NCBI GenBank assembly: GCA_020848855.1
Contig: JADLHH010000528.1
Coordinates: forward strand, 1-8,489
Source of the DNA: Anaerolineae bacterium
GTDB taxonomy: Bacteria; Chloroflexota; Anaerolineae; Aggregatilineales; Phototrophicaceae
Direction: 5' to 3'
Length of the DNA stretch: 8,489 bases
The notes beneath the pieces are model-generated. The model had not been told where the DNA came from. It saw nothing but the letters and a program-made list of their open reading frames with translations, and did no database searches. This document shows, piece after piece, positions 5,424-8,489 of the stretch. Position 1 is the first letter of the stretch. Every line of letters begins with the position of its first letter. A program made the translations under genes and the position numbers.

Positions 5424-6401
5424 TTACAGCACCTCTTTCACTGCGTCGACGACCTTCTGCGCGTTCGGCAGCGCCATCAACTCGATTTCGCGCGCGTAGG
5501 GCAGCGGCACGTCCATCGCGCTGACGCGCTTGATCGGCGCGTCCATATAGTCAAACGCTGCTTCCTGAAGCTGCGCCGCGATTTCGCTGCCGAAGCTGAA
5601 ATGCGGCAGCGATTCTTCCACCACGACGCAGCGGTTGGTCTTCTTGAAGCTCTCGAACACCGGCTCAAGGTCGAGCGGGCGCAGCCAGCGCAGGTCGATC
5701 ACCTCGGCTTCGATGCCGTCCTTCGCCAGCATGTCGGCGGCGTCCAGCGCCCATTCGACGCCGCGCGCGTAGCTCACCAGCGTCACGTCCTTGCCCTGGC
5801 GCTTCACGTCGCTCTTGCCAATCGGGATCAGGTATTCCTCGTCCGGGATTGGGCTGGGCTTGGGATAGAGCGCAATCGACTCGGTGAACAGCACCGGGTT
5901 GTCGTCGCGGATCGCCGCCTTCAGCATCCCTTTGGCGTCGTAGGCGTTCGACGGGCAGCCGACGTATGCGCCGGGGAAGTGGGCGAACACCGGCTCCGGC
6001 GTGTGCGAATGAGTCGCCGTCGCCTGGTTGCCCCAACCGCTCGCTGCCCGCAGCACCATCGGCACTTTGAACTGCCCGTTAAACATGTAATGGATTTTCG
6101 CCGCCAGGTTGACGTAGGCGTCATACGACAGGAAGGCGAAGTTGATCGTCATGATCTCGGCGACCGGGCGCAAGCCCGCCATCGCCGCCCCGACTGCCGC
6201 CCCGGCGATCACCATCTCGCTGATCGGGGTATCGCGCACGCGCTTGGGTCCGAACTTCTCCAGAAACCCGCGCGTGACGCGGTGCGTCCCCTGCCACGCG
6301 CCGACTTCCTCGCCCATGACGAACACCGTCTCGTCACGCTCCATCTCTTCCATCAGGGCGGCGCGCAGTGCCTCGCGCATCGGCATATTTTTCTCTGCCA
6401 T
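5424..6401 (-). CDS. pdhB: 2-oxoacid (pyruvate) dehydrogenase E1 component, beta subunit
   Basis: The 325-residue beta subunit of the heterotetrameric thiamine-diphosphate E1, which decarboxylates the 2-oxoacid and acylates E2. The N-terminal pyrimidine-binding domain has MREALRAALMEEMERDETVF, GEEVGAWQGTHRVTRGF, and DTPISE with Glu62, the residue expected to activate the cofactor aminopyrimidine ring. NQATATHSHTPEPVFAHFPG holds the conserved active-site His131. The C-terminal transketolase domain starts near 200 (GKDVTLVSYARGVEWAL, VIDLRWLRPLD) and ends with APIKRVSAMDVPLPYAREIE. The length is normal. The ATG at 6401 has AAGGAG on the minus strand 5 bases upstream. The 66-bp gap to pdhA contains a palindrome, whereas there is no gap to pdhC. 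The family also includes acetoin and branched-chain E1 beta subunits, so the symbol rests on the default pyruvate assignment. Confidence 0.93.
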   Translation of the reverse strand: MAEKNMPMREALRAALMEEMERDETVFVMGEEVGAWQGTHRVTRGFLEKFGPKRVRDTPISEMVIAGAAVGAAMAGLRPVAEIMTINFAFLSYDAYVNLAAKIHYMFNGQFKVPMVLRAASGWGNQATATHSHTPEPVFAHFPGAYVGCPSNAYDAKGMLKAAIRDDNPVLFTESIALYPKPSPIPDEEYLIPIGKSDVKRQGKDVTLVSYARGVEWALDAADMLAKDGIEAEVIDLRWLRPLDLEPVFESFKKTNRCVVVEESLPHFSFGSEIAAQLQEAAFDYMDAPIKRVSAMDVPLPYAREIELMALPNAQKVVDAVKEVL

Positions 6402-6427
6402 GTCTGCTCCTTAGCCGTCAGTTGCCC

Positions 6428-6455
6428 GTAGGGGCGTAACATGTTACGCCCCTAC
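6428..6455. repeat. perfect 28-bp palindrome between pdhA and pdhB
   Basis: GTAGGGGCGTAACA (6428-6441) is followed immediately by its exact reverse complement (6442-6455). Outer arms GTCAG (6417-6421) and CTGAC (6459-6463) can extend the stem across a small asymmetric internal loop. It lies within the operon, 12 bases beyond the pdhA stop and ending 15 bases before the pdhB ribosome binding site. No T tract follows, so it is not a typical terminator. In RNA it would be a stable hairpin that could set segment stability or adjust the E1 subunit ratio. In form it resembles a REP-type dispersed palindrome. Confidence 0.85.
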
Positions 6456-6467
6456 ACGCTGACAGCG

Positions 6468-7454
6468 CTACACGTAAATATTGCTCATCAGGTCTTCATA
6501 GGTCGGGTCGGGGCTGTTCTCGGCATATTCGACCGCCTCGGCGACCACTTTCGCCGCTTCCTGGTCAAGCTGCTCCAGTTCCGGCTCGATGCCGTCGAAA
6601 TTTTCCTTCAGGTAGCCCGCCAGCACGTTGATCGGGTCTTTGCCGTGCCACTCGTCCAGCTCCGATTTCAGGTCTTCGCGCGAGTCATACTGCTTGTCGG
6701 ATACGCCGTGCCCTTTGTAGCGGTAGGTCAGCGCTTCCATCAGCACCGGACCGTGCTTGCGGGCGTACTCGACCGCTTCGCTCACCGCATCGTAAACGGC
6801 GATCACGTTCTGACCATCGACGCGCGGACCTTCCTTCATGCCGTAGGCAATCGCCCGCTTGACCAATTCCGTCTGCCCGGACGAATCCTCGACGCGCGTG
6901 CCCATGCCGATGCCGTTGCTCTCGACCAGCCATACGACCGGCAGATCCCATACTGCGCTCAGATTGAGCGACTCGTGGCAATAGCCGTTGTTGGACGCGC
7001 CATCGCCGAAGAAGCACAGCACGACGTTTTCCGTCTCCATGTAGCGCTCCTTGAGCGCGATGCCGGCGGCGAGTGGCAGATGCCCGGCGACGATGGCGTA
7101 GCCGCCCCAGAAGTTGTGTTCGCGCGACGCCAGGTGCATCGACCCGCCCTTGCCGCCGCTCACGCCCGTGCGCTTGCCCATCATCTCCGCCATGATCGCA
7201 TTGGGATCGACCCCGCGCGCCAGCGCGATTCCATGATCGCGGTAGGCGGTGATCACGTGGTCATCCTTGCCGAGCGCTGCCACCGCGCCGACCCCGGTCG
7301 CTTCCTGACCGCTGTACAGGTGCAGATACACGCCGGTGATCTTCTTCTCTTTGTACAGATCGTCGCACGCCGTTTCGAACTTGCGGATCAGCACGATTTG
7401 GTAGTACCAGTCGAGCAATTTCTCCTTATCAGGCGATAGTGTATTGGTCGCCAT
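6468..7454 (-). CDS. pdhA: 2-oxoacid (pyruvate) dehydrogenase E1 component, alpha subunit
   Basis: The 328-residue alpha subunit of the thiamine-diphosphate-dependent E1. Visible motifs are SGQEATGVGAVAAL (48-61), YRDHG (71-75), GGKGGSMHL (100-108) and the cofactor-binding stretch from GDGASNNG (150-157) to ESNGIGMGT (178-186). Asp151 and Asn180 are 29 residues apart, as are the magnesium ligands of human E1 alpha. The usual Asn-Asn of the motif is Ser179-Asn180, which keeps the ligand. YRYKGHGVSD (244-253) carries the active-site-loop His249; the Ser phosphorylated in mitochondrial enzymes (GHSMSD) is Gly250 here. The length fits bacterial two-subunit E1 enzymes. The ATG at 7454 has GAGGAG 5 bases upstream. 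It is the first gene of pdhA-pdhB-pdhC; no E3 (dihydrolipoamide dehydrogenase) lies in the window, so it must be supplied from elsewhere. An acetoin dehydrogenase (AcoA) assignment is the main alternative. Confidence 0.93.
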   Translation of the reverse strand: MATNTLSPDKEKLLDWYYQIVLIRKFETACDDLYKEKKITGVYLHLYSGQEATGVGAVAALGKDDHVITAYRDHGIALARGVDPNAIMAEMMGKRTGVSGGKGGSMHLASREHNFWGGYAIVAGHLPLAAGIALKERYMETENVVLCFFGDGASNNGYCHESLNLSAVWDLPVVWLVESNGIGMGTRVEDSSGQTELVKRAIAYGMKEGPRVDGQNVIAVYDAVSEAVEYARKHGPVLMEALTYRYKGHGVSDKQYDSREDLKSELDEWHGKDPINVLAGYLKENFDGIEPELEQLDQEAAKVVAEAVEYAENSPDPTYEDLMSNIYV

Positions 7455-7741
7455 GACAACTCCTCACTTGTGCCGGGTCGCCCCGGAAACGATTTGATTG
7501 TTACGTGAAATGCTTTAGTTTACCGCAAAGGGAGAGGTGGGATCAATAACAGGGGTAGACAGCTTGCCGGGAGCGCAGCAAATCCGGCTGTGCTGCGCCC
7601 CGCGCGAGCAGTCCGACAGAGATCGTGATATCGGTTGGATTGGAAGCGTAAGAGATGGGCGAGGAACGCCGCGCTATCCCCTATACAACACTATCGGTTC
7701 TGGCGGTTGTGAGCCGCAATGCCAGGTATTCACACCACTGA
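7455..7741. other. intergenic region upstream of the pdh operon
   Basis: 287 bases with no convincing gene. They contain the pdhA ribosome binding site (7460-7465), a candidate pdh promoter, and a hairpin GCGCAGCA (7573-7580) / TGCTGCGC (7591-7598) that extends outward past one bulged base. The hairpin has no T tract on either side. Near 7700-7726 a weak nested stem (GCGG/CCGC within CTGGC/GCCAG) lies just beyond the split-barrel gene stop and may aid its termination. Either structure could also be a regulatory leader, but the promoter called here would start downstream of both. Confidence 0.5.
7517..7546 (-). promoter_or_regulatory. candidate promoter for the pdh operon
   Basis: On the minus strand TTGATC (7546-7541) is 18 bases from TAAACT (7522-7517), ending 62 bases before the pdhA ATG. 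Each box matches the sigma-70 consensus at four of six positions. Its position in the only sizeable gap upstream of the operon supports it; the sequence match alone is weak. Confidence 0.35.
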
Positions 7742-8266
7742 TCAGCGCTCGAAGCGCCAGCGAGTGGCGCCGCCCGGCGCCTCGCCACCGACGCCGATGG
7801 CGGTATGAAACGTAAAGCGGTAGAGATACCACGGCGGCGGTCCCGCGCTCGGCGCGCTGTAGGGCGCGGTGAAGGCGTCGCCCTGCACCTCGGCTGGCCA
7901 CCCGCCCTCGTCGCGGTATAGTTGGGCTAATCGTTCCAGCGTGGGCGGATCGGTGACCCGGCGTGCTTCGCCTTCCAGAACCAGATCGATACCTTCCAGG
8001 TGAACCGAGATCGTGCAAGCCGGATTCGCCGCCAGGTTGCGAGACTTGCGGGTCTCCGGACCGCTGACGATATAGAGGTCGCCATCGTGCCAGAGCGCCC
8101 CGATTCCAGCGGCGTGCGGGCGTCCATCCGGTCTCACGGTTCCCAGAAAGAAGGTCACGTTGGCGGTCGCGCTGGCGGCGAGGAGATCATGCGGTGTGCT
8201 CCACGACAATGTCGGGTTTCCATATATGTCGAGATTAGTGACCTCGACGGGTACTCGGTCGGTCAT
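7742..8266 (-). CDS. pyridoxamine 5'-phosphate oxidase-like split-barrel flavin protein
   Basis: A 174-residue protein of the split beta-barrel FMN/F420-binding superfamily. The family core is recognisable: FFLGTVRPDGRPHAAGIGAL (39-58), then DGDLYIVSGPETRKSRNLAANP with the cofactor-phosphate-binding TRKSRNL (62-82), ISVHLEGIDLVLEGEARRV (86-104), and the terminal ATRWRF typical of this subgroup. It is small, soluble and has no leader. Members bind FMN, F420 or haem and include nitroreductase-like and general stress proteins; the cofactor and substrate cannot be told here, and it is unlikely to be the true vitamin B6 biosynthetic oxidase. The frame is open back to an ATG at 8377, but that start would overlap the upstream gene and lacks a ribosome binding site. 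The ATG at 8266 has AGGAGG 7 bases upstream and is chosen. It lies 70 bases downstream of the small membrane protein gene and may share its transcript. Confidence 0.85.
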   Translation of the reverse strand: MTDRVPVEVTNLDIYGNPTLSWSTPHDLLAASATANVTFFLGTVRPDGRPHAAGIGALWHDGDLYIVSGPETRKSRNLAANPACTISVHLEGIDLVLEGEARRVTDPPTLERLAQLYRDEGGWPAEVQGDAFTAPYSAPSAGPPPWYLYRFTFHTAIGVGGEAPGGATRWRFER

Positions 8267-8273
8267 CAGTTTA

Positions 8274-8279
8274 CCTCCT
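8274..8279 (-). promoter_or_regulatory. Shine-Dalgarno that decides the split-barrel gene start
   Basis: The minus strand reads AGGAGG, then seven bases, then ATG at 8266. This strong site settles the start against the longer frame from 8377. Confidence 0.8.
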
Positions 8280-8336
8280 GATCCTTCCAGCGAGCCTGCC
8301 AGCGCGACCCGCCTGATAGCCCAACGTGAAGAATAC

Positions 8337-8489
8337 CTACGCGACTCGCTGTCCTCTGAGCATACGCCCGACGACAATCACGATCACCGAGCCAACGACG
8401 CCGACGATGATCGTGCCGAGCAACCCGCCTGACCCAATGCCGAGCAAACCGAATACCAAGCCGCCGACCAGACCGCCGACCAGACCGAG
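8337..8489 (-). CDS. GlsB/YeaQ/YmgE family small membrane protein, C-terminal part
   Basis: The last 50 residues of a minus-strand gene whose start lies beyond the right edge of the window. The visible part reads LGLVGGLVGGLVFGLLGIGS, then a glycine-rich hydrophobic run to VIVIVVGRMLRGQRVA and a TAG at 8337-8339. Two membrane segments rich in glycine with a GIGSGG turn match the C-terminal half of the GlsB/YeaQ/YmgE (transglycosylase-associated) family, whole members of which have about 80-90 residues. These are stress-induced inner-membrane proteins of unclear biochemical role. The gene contains a 12-bp perfect tandem repeat (8461-8484) encoding the repeated glycine-leucine-valine pattern. 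It precedes the split-barrel flavoprotein on the same strand. No ribosome binding site or promoter can be seen, because the 5' end is outside the window. Confidence 0.75.
   Translation of the reverse strand, partial: LGLVGGLVGGLVFGLLGIGSGGLLGTIIVGVVGSVIVIVVGRMLRGQRVA

Noticed and set aside
7537..7815. Plus-strand open frame upstream of pdhA.
   Set aside because: It overlaps the end of the split-barrel gene, has biased composition and no recognisable motif.
4107..8489. The run of enzyme genes as a possible novel gene cluster.
   Set aside because: E1 alpha, E1 beta and E2 are a standard 2-oxoacid dehydrogenase operon; the split-barrel and GlsB-like genes are separated by a gap with its own promoter-like sequence and have no evident functional link.

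Overview
The window is high-GC bacterial DNA of about 8.5 kb, dominated by ordinary metabolic genes, most of them on the minus strand. Protein style (three-gene E1alpha/E1beta/E2 set, short YggT protein with a charged tail, berberine-bridge-type flavoprotein, split-barrel flavoprotein) together with dispersed palindromes and a heptamer repeat suggests a Chloroflexota-like organism (Anaerolineae or relative). That placement is an impression from protein style; no rRNA or marker gene is present to prove it.

Layout from left to right. A three-copy heptamer repeat lies at the edge, followed by an exported dienelactone-hydrolase-family enzyme (minus). A YggT-family membrane protein (minus) follows, ending in a clear rho-independent terminator. 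A divergent, partly AT-rich intergenic region separates it from a covalent-FAD oxidoreductase (plus), which ends at a 16-bp perfect hairpin. Next is a scar: the 3' end of a di-haem cytochrome c peroxidase/MauG-type gene (minus) is joined head-to-head at about 3500 to the 3' end of an ABC exporter ATPase (plus). Both have lost their 5' parts at the same point. A fully self-pairing 82-nt cloverleaf-like element sits between the ABC fragment and the pyruvate dehydrogenase operon.

The operon (minus, transcribed pdhA-pdhB-pdhC) fills 4107-7454. It encodes E1alpha, E1beta and the lipoyl-bearing E2 of a 2-oxoacid (probably pyruvate) dehydrogenase complex. E3 is not in the window. pdhB and pdhC abut (TAA followed directly by ATG), while pdhA and pdhB are separated by 66 bp holding a perfect 28-bp palindrome. 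Upstream lie a split-barrel (pyridoxamine 5'-phosphate oxidase-like) flavoprotein and the C-terminal end of a GlsB/YeaQ/YmgE-type small membrane protein cut by the window edge, both minus strand.

I see no phage, CRISPR, toxin-antitoxin or defence system, and nothing I would call a new multi-gene system. The points most worth a second look are the double-truncation junction near 3500, the cloverleaf element at 4020-4101 and the intra-operon palindrome at 6428-6455.
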